A program made the translations under genes and the position numbers. The notes below the pieces were generated by a model. It was not told the origin of the DNA. It made no database searches and was given only the letters and a program-made list of their open reading frames with translations. A stretch of DNA of 64,000 bases from Pedobacter foliorum (lineage in GTDB: Bacteria > Bacteroidota > Bacteroidia > Sphingobacteriales > Sphingobacteriaceae), in contig NZ_JABSNU010000001.1 in the NCBI RefSeq assembly GCF_013266735.1, forward strand, positions 620,001 through 684,000. Reading direction: 5' to 3'. Within the stretch, counting starts at the first letter, position 1. The number at the start of each line of letters is the position of its first letter. Shown piece by piece: positions 9,630-18,181 of this stretch.

Positions 9630-9947
9630 TCCATCGACAATTTACAAAAAAAATCATGCTGTTCAGATTTCTTATTTCCTTTATAAAACCGATCAATATA
9701 GCCATTAATCAATTGACGCAAAAGAGCAAGCAGTAGAAAATCAAAATTAATATCCTAAAATGGAGCGCTATGGAATGTTTTATGCTATCCCTAATCCGTA
9801 GCAAATTTTCGCTTTGATCGATTGGTCTTTTGCGGCATTTGTTTCCCCCAAAAACGGCCGGACTCAACGTTAAAATTTATTAGTTAGTGGCAGTACATAA
9901 CATCTGAGATTGATATCCCCAATTAATTAGTGTCCGTCAAAATAAAT
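9630..9947. other. Gene-free stretch
   Basis: About 320 AT-rich bases upstream of the AraC gene and downstream of a lipoprotein gene. No convincing frame, RNA or hairpin was seen. The segment TTAGTGTCCGTCAAAAT at about 9928 looks like sequence often left at insertion-sequence ends in Bacteroidetes, but nothing else supports an element. Confidence 0.4.
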
Positions 9948-10616
9948 TTACTTTCTTGCTTTCAGGGTAAGGATGTAGGTTTTCACTGCAAGGGTGTCAT
10001 GGGCGGCCAGCATCGACAGTGATGATTCGTTGAACTCATTGTTTACGATCCCATCATATCGGAATAAAGATCGTGGTGTGCCATCAAATGAGGAGGAAAT
10101 ACGGTAAGCAAAAAACGGAAGTTTCAGTTCCTGGTGATTGCCATAGGCGATCCTTACTTCTTTGGAGGTTTGCGCTCCTTGTGACTGTACTACATTCTCA
10201 TGTTTGAGCAGGTGATAACGAATGTTGTCGAACCCGGCAGCAGACTGGAGCAGGGTCAAGCTGAAAGTAAACAGAAACTGTTCACCTGATTGCCGTACTC
10301 CGAATTTGAAGTTGTTGTTTCCAAAAAATATGGAATCTTTGGATACGAAACTAAGGTATAGGTTACCTTTGCCTGTCTGATCATCTTCCGCATGAAAATA
10401 ACTCACATTCCCAGTGAGCTGCCGAATTTTTATCGGGTCCTTTATTTCCCCGCCTTTAGTGTATACGCGGGTGGCAGTTTCTACCTGGGCTGATTCTGAA
10501 TAGAAATCTATTGGGAACTGTGCTTTACCTGCGGAATCTTTTTTACAGGCGAACAGCAAGCTGAAGGCAAGAAATAATACAAGGGATGGACAAAAATACT
10601 GGATGCTTTTCATCAT
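9948..10616 (-). CDS. Hypothetical lipoprotein
   Basis: 222 residues with a lipoprotein signal peptide (hydrophobic core then LLFACKKD, the cysteine at about residue 24). The rest is beta-rich, soluble and of no recognised family. It is probably anchored in the envelope. It is a single gene with a T-rich upstream region. Confidence 0.7.
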   Translation of the reverse strand: MMKSIQYFCPSLVLFLAFSLLFACKKDSAGKAQFPIDFYSESAQVETATRVYTKGGEIKDPIKIRQLTGNVSYFHAEDDQTGKGNLYLSFVSKDSIFFGNNNFKFGVRQSGEQFLFTFSLTLLQSAAGFDNIRYHLLKHENVVQSQGAQTSKEVRIAYGNHQELKLPFFAYRISSSFDGTPRSLFRYDGIVNNEFNESSLSMLAAHDTLAVKTYILTLKARK

Positions 10617-10769
10617 GTTGAGCGGTATTTAGAATAGTCGAAAGTAATATTTTTTTTTAAAAAAAAACTATTCCAAGGACATGTCAGCTTGAGGATGCAA
10701 ACACAAAAAATATTGGTTTATTTGGATGCTTTTTTAAAGTAGCATTTCAGGTACTTTTAATAAAAAAAT

Positions 10770-11225
10770 ATGAAAAAAAATAAATTATTGCGAATGGACA
10801 ATATGGGGATCGTTGTAGAATCCCTTGATGATGCTATCTTTTTTTTCACCGAGATCGGCTTGAAGCTCGAGGGAAGAGCCTCGATCGAAGGAGAATGGGC
10901 CGGTCGCGTGACCGGGCTTGGTCCTCAGCACGTAGAGGTGGCGATGATGGTTACCCCCGATGGCCACAGCCGGCTTGAACTTTCACAATTTCTAGCTCCA
11001 CCAATTGTCTCAGATCATAGCCGAGCTCCTGTGAATGCACTCGGTTATCTGCGCGTGATGTTCACTGTTGAAGATATTGACGAATTGGTATCCAGACTCC
11101 TTAAGCATGGTGCTGAACTCGTTGGCGAAATGGTTCAGTACCAGGACTCTTATCGGCTCTGCTACATTCGGGAGAAACACGGACTGCTAATTGGTTTGGC
11201 CGAACAACTAGGTAACAAAGGATAG
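10770..11225 (+). CDS. VOC family protein
   Basis: 151 residues, glyoxalase/bleomycin-resistance/dioxygenase superfamily: LLRMDNMGIVVESLDDAIFFFTEIGLKLEGR at the start and YLRVMFTVEDIDELVSRLLKHGAELVGE as the second half-fold. The reaction is unknown. It is a plus-strand single gene facing the end of the carotenoid operon. Confidence 0.85.
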   Translation: MKKNKLLRMDNMGIVVESLDDAIFFFTEIGLKLEGRASIEGEWAGRVTGLGPQHVEVAMMVTPDGHSRLELSQFLAPPIVSDHSRAPVNALGYLRVMFTVEDIDELVSRLLKHGAELVGEMVQYQDSYRLCYIREKHGLLIGLAEQLGNKG

Positions 11226-11363
11226 GAGAAAGTCTGATACCGGTTTCGTTTTACCGTTTTTGGAGGGGTTAATCATTATGAAATTAATTCTCTTTCTTTA
11301 GTGCTGTTATACTTCTTTCGACAGTTTTCCATCGCTTGATCAAAGGTTAGAAAGCGCCATTAG

Positions 11364-12521
11364 TTAGTTGATTCCCATTAATTTAAAAGTACGCCTCAGG
11401 AAAGCAAGGGCGAATTCCTTCTTTTGTAATGTACTGAAGAGCTGCAGCTCTTCTAATATAGAAGTGTCATTATCAAGAAACTTCAATACTTGAACAGGGC
11501 TATTTTCTTCGAACATCTTAGAAAATATCTTTTCCCCGGAAAGACGGCCCCTGCTTAGTAGATGAAGGAGTATGCCATCGTAAGTGTTAAATCTCTGTGC
11601 TGTGACAGGTGGGATTCTTGGATCTCCCTGTCTAATTAATTTCTCGACAATTGCAGCCGTATGCCTCTGAATAAAGCTAAAGGTATAACCGGTCGATCCT
11701 TTAGTAAACCCTCCTGCGGTACCCAGATAAATAATACGACCCCGTTGTTTTCTGATAGGATGGTCAGACATTGGAATTACTCCATATTCCTGCGCTTTGA
11801 TGCTGTACTTTTTGCAATGCAGTTGTTCCGTAATGTATTGCTCTAGTGCTGCACTGTAGTATTCTGCTGGGAGTTCTTTTTCAGAAAAGACAGTATATTC
11901 AACTAAAGCCCGATTAGAACCCAGGGGTAGAACATAAACGAATGAAGTGCCCACCTGCTGGGGCGTGTTAAAGTCCATCAATGTTGCGCAATCCGGGTTG
12001 AACGTCTGCCCCTCTGTCTCTATCACCCAGCCCTGAAAATGTTGGAGGAGATATTGGTAACGGTCCGGTCTTTTTTTAAAGGCCTGTGGAATGCTGGAAA
12101 AAATATAATCTGCGGTATATAGCGCTCCATCTATCCTGACATGCGCCAGCTCTTTTTTAGTGTATAGCTCTTCTACATTTCCATTGATACACTGAATGTG
12201 ATCGTCCTTGTCCAATTGATCGTCAGTGTAGCAATAGAAGTCTTCCGAACGAATCATCTTATACTGGTAGGGCTGGATATCCAACTCCTGATCGATGAAG
12301 GAACTGGAGAAGGACAATCGGTCCCATTTCCTGTAGACAATAGGCTCAAATGTATCCGGATGCTTTTCCCAAAAGCACCATGTTTTATCATTTCCTTTTT
12401 TTAACTCCTTGTCTACGAGCAATGCTCTCTTATTGAAGGCCCTCAGGTAAGGCAACATGCGGACAGCCAGACTTCGTCCCGAACATCCTCCACCGGCTAT
12501 GATGTAATCAAAGTGTCCCAT
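11364..12521 (-). CDS. crtY: Lycopene beta-cyclase
   Basis: 385 residues from the ATG at 12521, chosen because FDYIIAGGGCSGRSLAVRML begins the FAD/NAD-binding fold directly after it. The enzyme closes both ends of lycopene to give beta-carotene, probably at the membrane. The segment YLGTAGGFTKGSTGYTF is typical of the CrtY/CrtL family. Only one base separates it from the crtZ stop, so it is translated as the last gene of the carotenoid operon. The neighbourhood makes the assignment firm. Confidence 0.93.
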   Translation of the reverse strand: MGHFDYIIAGGGCSGRSLAVRMLPYLRAFNKRALLVDKELKKGNDKTWCFWEKHPDTFEPIVYRKWDRLSFSSSFIDQELDIQPYQYKMIRSEDFYCYTDDQLDKDDHIQCINGNVEELYTKKELAHVRIDGALYTADYIFSSIPQAFKKRPDRYQYLLQHFQGWVIETEGQTFNPDCATLMDFNTPQQVGTSFVYVLPLGSNRALVEYTVFSEKELPAEYYSAALEQYITEQLHCKKYSIKAQEYGVIPMSDHPIRKQRGRIIYLGTAGGFTKGSTGYTFSFIQRHTAAIVEKLIRQGDPRIPPVTAQRFNTYDGILLHLLSRGRLSGEKIFSKMFEENSPVQVLKFLDNDTSILEELQLFSTLQKKEFALAFLRRTFKLMGIN

Positions 12522-12522
12522 C

Positions 12523-12984
12523 TTAATTTTTTTTAACCTGTTGCCAGTATTTCCGAGCAGCGAATAGCATACCAAAGGATTCCCCATCGTGTCTATCCAG
12601 ATGCTTATGGTGCATTTTATGTGCTCTTTTAATGGTGTTGATATACCTGTTGTTACTTCGTGAAAACCATTTGAAGCGTTGATGGATGATCACATCGTGG
12701 ACGATAAAATAGGCGATCCCATAAAGTAAAATGCCCAGTCCCATGTAAAACATCCAATTGAATCCTTCTTTCGCCCCAAAAAAGAACAGCAGAATACTAG
12801 GGGTGGCGAATATTAAAAAAAAAGCATCGTTTTTTTCAAAGAAATGCGGTTTTTTCTGATGATGGTCCTGGTGTAATGTCCATAGTAATCCATGCATCAC
12901 AAATTTGTGTGTAAACCACGCAACACCCTCCATAAAAATAAAGGTGCCTGTGGTAATGAGTACATAAATCATCCAGTTATCCAT
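12523..12984 (-). CDS. crtZ: Beta-carotene hydroxylase, sterol desaturase superfamily
   Basis: 153 residues with about four membrane segments and the di-iron histidine clusters of the fatty-acid hydroxylase superfamily: HKFVMH, HQDHH, HDVIIH and HKMHHKH. It hydroxylates the rings of beta-carotene at C3, giving beta-cryptoxanthin and zeaxanthin. It lies between an unknown operon gene and crtY. Confidence 0.93.
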   Translation of the reverse strand: MDNWMIYVLITTGTFIFMEGVAWFTHKFVMHGLLWTLHQDHHQKKPHFFEKNDAFFLIFATPSILLFFFGAKEGFNWMFYMGLGILLYGIAYFIVHDVIIHQRFKWFSRSNNRYINTIKRAHKMHHKHLDRHDGESFGMLFAARKYWQQVKKN

Positions 12985-13011
12985 TGGTTTGCTTGTTTTT
13001 GTAATGTCCTA

Positions 13012-13515
13012 TCACGTGCTTAGTCCTTTCTTTTCTGCTATGGAGCAATGTTTTGAAGTAGCTAAGTATTTCAATACTTTTTGCTTGAGCTCTTTATCCT
13101 TAGTTGCTTTCAAGTTAGCGATCAAATAGCGCTTATCCTGTTCTATATGGTCATTGTAATTGAGAAATCCCGGAAGGTTCGTTTGTATTAGAAACCTTAA
13201 AAACCTAATCTCCAGATTGTCCGGTTCTTTTGTAACTGCTGCTTCAATTAATCGCTTGCCTTTTTTAAAGCTCCTGAATTTGTTTAGCGGGTTAAATACA
13301 TATTTTGCCTGCATCATCTCAGCAGCACCTTTGTAGCAGATCAAAAGGGGCGAAGAAGATGATTCCACTGCAGACAATAGTCCTAAAAGCTGGTTTGCTG
13401 CATCTTTACTGTCTGCTGATGCTTCGAACAACATTTTTACTTTCTGAATTTCCGGTTCAGTACCGGAAGATGTCGTTACAAACAGGAATGTAATGAAAAA
13501 GACCGATAGCTTCAT
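13012..13515 (-). CDS. Unknown exported protein inside the carotenoid operon
   Basis: 167 residues with a signal peptide (about 1-18). The remainder is helical and TPR-like in feel (LLICYKGAAEMMQAKYVFNPLNKFRSFKKGKRLIEAAVTKEPDNLEIRFLRFL). Its start overlaps the crtB stop by four bases, so it is translationally coupled to crtB. No enzyme motif is visible. The export signal is odd for a pathway of membrane-cytoplasm enzymes; a role in pigment placement in the envelope is only a guess. Confidence 0.8.
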   Translation of the reverse strand: MKLSVFFITFLFVTTSSGTEPEIQKVKMLFEASADSKDAANQLLGLLSAVESSSSPLLICYKGAAEMMQAKYVFNPLNKFRSFKKGKRLIEAAVTKEPDNLEIRFLRFLIQTNLPGFLNYNDHIEQDKRYLIANLKATKDKELKQKVLKYLATSKHCSIAEKKGLST

Positions 13516-14348
13516 ATGGTGTTGGTTTTGTACCTGATGATCGAATCAAACATCAATCCGAATTTATGTACGTTGGAAATTCTGATTCTTTCGGTCATGA
13601 CTTTTTCTGCAGTACTGTTTTTGATTTTATTAAATAACTTTTGGTAATACACATAAGCGAGGTAAACACCATTTCTGGAGGAGGGAGGTAATTTTCGGAT
13701 TCCCGTAAGGGCGAGTTTAAACTCCGCTTCAATTTCCTCTTCTATTATCCTTTTTTCTACATTAGTGAATGCGGATAAGTTTACATTTGGGAAGTAAGTG
13801 CGGCTTAAGGTATAGTAATCGGCATTTACATCCCTTAGGAAATTTACTTTTTGAAATGCGGAACCTAACTTCATCGCCGAATGCTTTAATTCCTCGTATT
13901 GCTTTTTATCACCTGCTGTAAAAACCTGTAAACACATTAATCCTACCACCTGAGCGGATCCCAGGATGTATTGCGCATACTTTTCATGGGTATATAATTC
14001 TTGCTGCAGATCCATTTCCATGCTTTCAAGAAATAATTCTATCAGTTCTCTTTCTATGTGGTATTCATTTACAGCTTGCTGGAAGGAATTGAGAACCGGG
14101 TTAAGGCTGATCCCTTCTTCAATCGCCTCAAAGCAGTCTCTTCTAAATTTGGACAACAAAGTAGCTTTGTCATAGTCATGAAAGCTATCTACAATTTCAT
14201 CCGCCAACCTCACAAAACCATATATGGAATATATAGGTTGACGGAGTTTTTCGTTTAAAAAATAAATACCCAATGAAAAGCTGGTACTGTAACGTTTGGT
14301 GATCATTCTGCTGCATTCTGCCGATAACTTGTCAAAGATTTCTTTCAT
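13512..14348 (-). CDS. crtB: Phytoene synthase
   Basis: 278 residues of the squalene/phytoene synthase family. The first aspartate-rich motif is LADEIVDSFHDYD, the second NFLRDVNADYYTLSRTYFP. It joins two geranylgeranyl diphosphates head to head into phytoene. It starts three bases after the crtI stop and overlaps the next gene by four bases, so the operon is tightly packed. Confidence 0.94.
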   Translation of the reverse strand: MKEIFDKLSAECSRMITKRYSTSFSLGIYFLNEKLRQPIYSIYGFVRLADEIVDSFHDYDKATLLSKFRRDCFEAIEEGISLNPVLNSFQQAVNEYHIERELIELFLESMEMDLQQELYTHEKYAQYILGSAQVVGLMCLQVFTAGDKKQYEELKHSAMKLGSAFQKVNFLRDVNADYYTLSRTYFPNVNLSAFTNVEKRIIEEEIEAEFKLALTGIRKLPPSSRNGVYLAYVYYQKLFNKIKNSTAEKVMTERIRISNVHKFGLMFDSIIRYKTNTI

Positions 14349-14351
14349 AGG

Positions 14352-15839
14352 TTATTTGTTTAGGTATTTTATGAGTGCTTTAGCTGCCACATTTCCAGAG
14401 ATAATGGATGGAGGTACTCCTGGTCCGGGAACGGTAAGCTGCCCGGCATAAAACAGGTTGTCGATTTTTTTGTTCTTCAGGGAAGGCTTCAGATTTGCGG
14501 TCTGCATCAGGGTATTGGCCAGTCCGTACGCATTTCCCTTGTAAGCGTTGTAATCTGCAATAAAATCACTGACACAATAACTGCTCTTATAATCCAGATG
14601 CTGGCGGATAGCCGTTCCTGTATACGCTTCAAGCCGATCCATTATCAAGGTGAAATAGTGTTCCCTGATCTCTTCGGGGTCTTTTACGTCAGGGGCAAGC
14701 GGCATTAAAACAAACAGATTTTCATGGCCCTTTGGTGCCACATCAGGATCGGTGATACTCGGACAGCACACGTAGAATAATGGCTTTGATGGCCATTGCG
14801 TATCTTTATAGATCTCGTGTGCGTGTTGCTTCAAATCCTCATCAAAGAATAAGGTATGGTGATGCAAGCGGTTCACCTTGGTATCGACCCCTAAATAAAA
14901 TATCAGAGCGGAGGGAGCAAAGGTTCTTTTGTCCCAATATTTTTCTGAGTAATTTCTGTGTATATGGTTGAGTAGCTTTTCTTCTACATGATGATAATCA
15001 GCTGCTGCAATTACACCATCATAGTCTTTGCTTCCTGCGGTAGAAATTAGGGTGGTCACCTGTTTGCCATTCACTTTTAGCGCCGTTACAGCAGTATCGC
15101 CATGAAATTTTACCCCTTGTTTTTCTGCAACAGCTTTCATGGCGTGTATAACAGTTCCAAAACCACCCTTGGGGTACCAGGTGCCTAGCTTCAGACCGGC
15201 ATAGTTCATCAGGCTGTATAGTGCCGGGGTTTCTTCCGGCATCGCACCAAGAAAAAGAACCGGGAATTCCATTAAGGCAATGAGCCGGGGATCTTTGAAA
15301 TATTTTTTAACATGTGAGCTGAAAGAGGTAAATACCTGCAGTTTAAAAAGACCTTTGATGAGGTCCATATCTGCAAATTCCATTAGCGAAAGTCCTGGTT
15401 TATGAACCAGCTTACCCATACCTACTTTGTATTTATATTCCGCCTCGGTTAAAAAGTGTTTTAATTTTTCAGCACTTCCTTTTTCTATAGACTCGAACAA
15501 CTGGCATAATTCCTCAAAATCCGCGGGAATGTTCAATACATGATTCCAGCCGAAAACGATACTAAATCCAGGATCAAGTAGCTGCAGCTCATAAAAGTCC
15601 CTGGCTTGATAACCAAAATCATTAAAAAACTTTTCAAAAACTTCCGGCATCCAGTACCAGCTGGGGCCCATGTCAAATGTATAGCCATTATCGGTAACCA
15701 GTTGGCGGGCCCTTCCACCGATTTCTGCATTTTTTTCATAAACATCTACCTGATAACCTTGTTTTGCGAGGTAAGCAGCAGAACTGATTCCTGCGAATCC
15801 AGAACCGATAACGGCTATTTTTAGTCCTTCCTGTTTCAA
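14352..15839 (-). CDS. crtI: Phytoene desaturase
   Basis: 495 residues. The N-terminal dinucleotide fold is KIAVIGSGFAGISSAAYLAKQG with YEKNAEIGGRARQ, and the C-terminal CrtI signature is LFYAGQLTVPGPGVPPSIISG. The FAD enzyme desaturates phytoene to lycopene. It is the first enzyme gene of the operon, 77 bases after marR. Confidence 0.95.
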   Translation of the reverse strand: MKQEGLKIAVIGSGFAGISSAAYLAKQGYQVDVYEKNAEIGGRARQLVTDNGYTFDMGPSWYWMPEVFEKFFNDFGYQARDFYELQLLDPGFSIVFGWNHVLNIPADFEELCQLFESIEKGSAEKLKHFLTEAEYKYKVGMGKLVHKPGLSLMEFADMDLIKGLFKLQVFTSFSSHVKKYFKDPRLIALMEFPVLFLGAMPEETPALYSLMNYAGLKLGTWYPKGGFGTVIHAMKAVAEKQGVKFHGDTAVTALKVNGKQVTTLISTAGSKDYDGVIAAADYHHVEEKLLNHIHRNYSEKYWDKRTFAPSALIFYLGVDTKVNRLHHHTLFFDEDLKQHAHEIYKDTQWPSKPLFYVCCPSITDPDVAPKGHENLFVLMPLAPDVKDPEEIREHYFTLIMDRLEAYTGTAIRQHLDYKSSYCVSDFIADYNAYKGNAYGLANTLMQTANLKPSLKNKKIDNLFYAGQLTVPGPGVPPSIISGNVAAKALIKYLNK

Positions 15840-15916
15840 TTTAGTTGGCTTTGAAGTGTATATTTATGTGGCTGTTTTCAACAAGTAAAAACCGCGTTAC
15901 TGGCTTGGATAATTGC

Positions 15917-16531
15917 TTATAGTTTAGTAGCTGCTTTCAACTCATGAAAGGTCTCCAGCTTGGTCAGCAATCTGATCAGATCCATTTTTTCATCATTTGA
16001 AAGCGGTTCTGTTACATTCAAGGTTGCCTTTCTTATATTTTGCATGCTTTCATTTAAAATCTCAGTCCCTTTTGATGTAATTCGGATCATTCTGTTTCTT
16101 TTGTCGGTCCCCAATGCCTCCTGTTCCACGAGTCCGTTGTGAATCAACCTGTTCACGATCTGAATCCCGGGAGATTTTTCATGCACATTTAATTTTATGA
16201 GGGCTGTCTTGGTCATACTCCCAAAAGAGACCAGACTGATGAGGTAAATGAATTCATCTGGCGTTGAAAATTCTGTACCCACTATCGCTGCCTTTGCCTG
16301 TAGTTTTGCATACCTGTAAAGATGGACCAGTGAAGTATTGATGACGCTATCTGCAGAACGTCCTTTAGCTTTCCCTTCCCATTCCGGGTCTGCCGGGCTC
16401 GAATAACCGCTGGCCTGATCACGCTGGTTAAGCCACTTTAAAAATAAGTGAATGTCCTGGCTACCAGGATTGGCTTCCTCTTCATACACCTTAACTAAGG
16501 AAATCACTTCAGCGATTAAGTCGTAGTACAT
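15917..16531 (-). CDS. MarR family regulator of the carotenoid operon
   Basis: 204 residues; a winged helix in the C-terminal half (STPDEFIYLISLVSFGSMTKTALIKLNVHEKSPGIQIVNRLIHNGLVEQEALGTDKRNRMIRITSKG) with the usual MarR wing. It is longer at the N-terminus than a classic 140-residue MarR. It lies ahead of crtI on the same strand and is probably the operon's first gene, so autoregulation is likely. Confidence 0.85.
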   Translation of the reverse strand: MYYDLIAEVISLVKVYEEEANPGSQDIHLFLKWLNQRDQASGYSSPADPEWEGKAKGRSADSVINTSLVHLYRYAKLQAKAAIVGTEFSTPDEFIYLISLVSFGSMTKTALIKLNVHEKSPGIQIVNRLIHNGLVEQEALGTDKRNRMIRITSKGTEILNESMQNIRKATLNVTEPLSNDEKMDLIRLLTKLETFHELKAATKL

Positions 16532-16547
16532 AACTTTTTAATTTGAA

Positions 16548-16570
16548 CAAAAATAGTATAATTATATACT
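16548..16570 (-). promoter_or_regulatory. marR-crt promoter with overlapping palindrome
   Basis: On the minus strand a -7 box TATTTTTG (16555-16548) fits TAnnTTTG and places the transcript start about 10 bases before the marR ATG. Directly upstream, 16555-16570 reads AGTATAATTATATACT, a near-perfect palindrome overlapping the promoter. That position suits an operator for MarR autorepression. No clear -33 TTTG was found. Confidence 0.55.
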
Positions 16571-16607
16571 TATTTTGTCATTATTCCGTCATTGAATTAC
16601 TATGATT

Positions 16608-16634
16608 AAGTATAATTAGTATATAAATGTACTT
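16608..16634. promoter_or_regulatory. Second operator-like repeat upstream of marR
   Basis: Starts AAGTATAATTAGTATATA and ends ATGTACTT. It repeats the AGTATAATTA word of the promoter palindrome about 50 bases further upstream. Paired sites of this kind would allow cooperative binding; this is an inference. Confidence 0.4.
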
Positions 16635-17077
16635 TATTTTTTGGAATACTTAGCTGGGAGCGGTGTAATCCATTACTGTTTAAAGGGATAAATTAATTTG
16701 GGTATTGCCAAAAAAAGACCTGATAAGCAATGGCTTTTCAGCTGTCATTCGCCGCCTATAGGAGGGGCAGCTTTTAGCTTACTGCAGGAGCTGCAGCCTG
16801 GTACTTCGCTTTATTTCGAATAAAATATTAATTATTGAGGGCTGAATGATTAGCTTAAGGTAACCCGTCAGGAACTGCTAGCAGCGCCTGACGGATTGTG
16901 ATTTAATATGGATTTTCCCAATCTGTGAAAATCACCCTTGTAACCTAATCTAAAATCATGACGAGATCTGTTCCAGAACCCTTGCACAACAACCCTGTGC
17001 GTTTTTGAATCCGATCAATAGGGGATGAGGTTGGGAATGCATAATGGTCCTGCCACCTTTTTCCAGGTACATTTAGT
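16635..17077. other. Gene-free stretch with a long hairpin
   Basis: No gene was found. CCGTCAGG (16865-16872) pairs with CCTGACGG (16887-16894) around an inner CTGCTAGCAG palindrome. There is no T run, so it is a poor intrinsic terminator, but it lies past the end of the minus-strand PepSY gene and may still mark a transcript end. Confidence 0.45.
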
Positions 17078-18181
17078 TTAAACATGGTATTTTTTTACTT
17101 TTCGCCACCACAACAAAGCCCCTGTAATGGAAAGCAAGCCAGGCAATAATCCGATGATCACATATCCTATTTTGATGGGGACGCCACCAAAACTGCCGAC
17201 ATGAAGGGGGAAAAATGTAGCTTCTACCTTTTCCCAAATTCCTTTTTCAGCCAAGCGTTCAATAGCAGTCACTTTACCGGTGCCGGGATCAATGGAAATG
17301 GAATTCCCGTTATAGAAAAATGCAGATTGGTCCGGTAGGGTGCCACTTGCCTGGAAATTCTTTCCAGGCTGAGTTGGCAGATAGACTTTTTTCAGTATTA
17401 AATCAGGCATTTCTTTTCTGGCATGACCAAGCATCTGGTCTATGTTTTGGGAAGACAAGGTATTTATCGGAGCTGAAACAGTTTGCCGCTTCCAGTATGC
17501 ACGATCCAATGAGAATTTATTCATCCAGAAACCGGTAAAGAAAATGACCACATTAAAAACCAATGCCCAGACGCCCACAACCCTGTGGAGGCCTGAGGAC
17601 CTGGTCCTCCAGTTGTTCCATTTGATCTTCTCGCTAAAGGTCAGGACTTTCCATACATGTTTTCGGTAAATGACCAATCCTGTTATCGTAGATAAAAGCA
17701 TCGTGAGACCAAAGATTGTAGTCAACAACAACCCCGGTAGCCCAAGCTGAAAACTCCAATGAAACTGCAATATCCAATGCATGACGCTTGGATTCAGGTC
17801 TTTCAGATTTCCTTCACGCAGCGTCTTACCAGAGTAAGGATTGATGCTGATCATCCCCAAATCATAGGTACTGAGCTTTCCGTCATTCTGATACAGCCTG
17901 AATTCATAAGCTTCATCAGGAGTCCCTTCAGGATTTAACCAAACTATACCCGCTAAGTTCGGACGATCCGTACCGATTTTTCTGTAAAGCGCATCTAAAG
18001 ACAATACTTTACCTGTAGGTTTCACCTGAAGTAAGTCTGAATTGATCGCATGATCAATCTCCTTTAAAAACACCAGTGCCGAGCCACTTAACCCCAGCAA
18101 TAGCAGGAATACCCCAGTGACCAGGCCGAGCCAGCTGTGCAGGGAGAATGCCAGTTTAGTTATTGATTTTGACCTGTTCAT
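17078..18181 (-). CDS. PepSY-associated membrane protein, siderophore-linked
   Basis: 367 residues with four membrane helices typical of PepSY_TM proteins: LHSWLGLVTGVFLLLLGLSG at the start, then VMHWILQFHWSFQLG, WALVFNVVIFFTGFWMNKF and a final IKIGYVIIGLLPGLLSITGALLWW. Conserved membrane histidines suggest haem binding. Such proteins occur beside siderophore receptors and are thought to help reduce ferric siderophores in the periplasm. It overlaps the receptor stop by four bases, so the two are coupled. Confidence 0.88.
   Translation of the reverse strand: MNRSKSITKLAFSLHSWLGLVTGVFLLLLGLSGSALVFLKEIDHAINSDLLQVKPTGKVLSLDALYRKIGTDRPNLAGIVWLNPEGTPDEAYEFRLYQNDGKLSTYDLGMISINPYSGKTLREGNLKDLNPSVMHWILQFHWSFQLGLPGLLLTTIFGLTMLLSTITGLVIYRKHVWKVLTFSEKIKWNNWRTRSSGLHRVVGVWALVFNVVIFFTGFWMNKFSLDRAYWKRQTVSAPINTLSSQNIDQMLGHARKEMPDLILKKVYLPTQPGKNFQASGTLPDQSAFFYNGNSISIDPGTGKVTAIERLAEKGIWEKVEATFFPLHVGSFGGVPIKIGYVIIGLLPGLLSITGALLWWRKVKKYHV

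Noticed and set aside
16865-16894. Intrinsic terminator after the PepSY gene
   Set aside because: The stem is good, but no T run follows on either strand and it lies about 180 bases beyond the stop.
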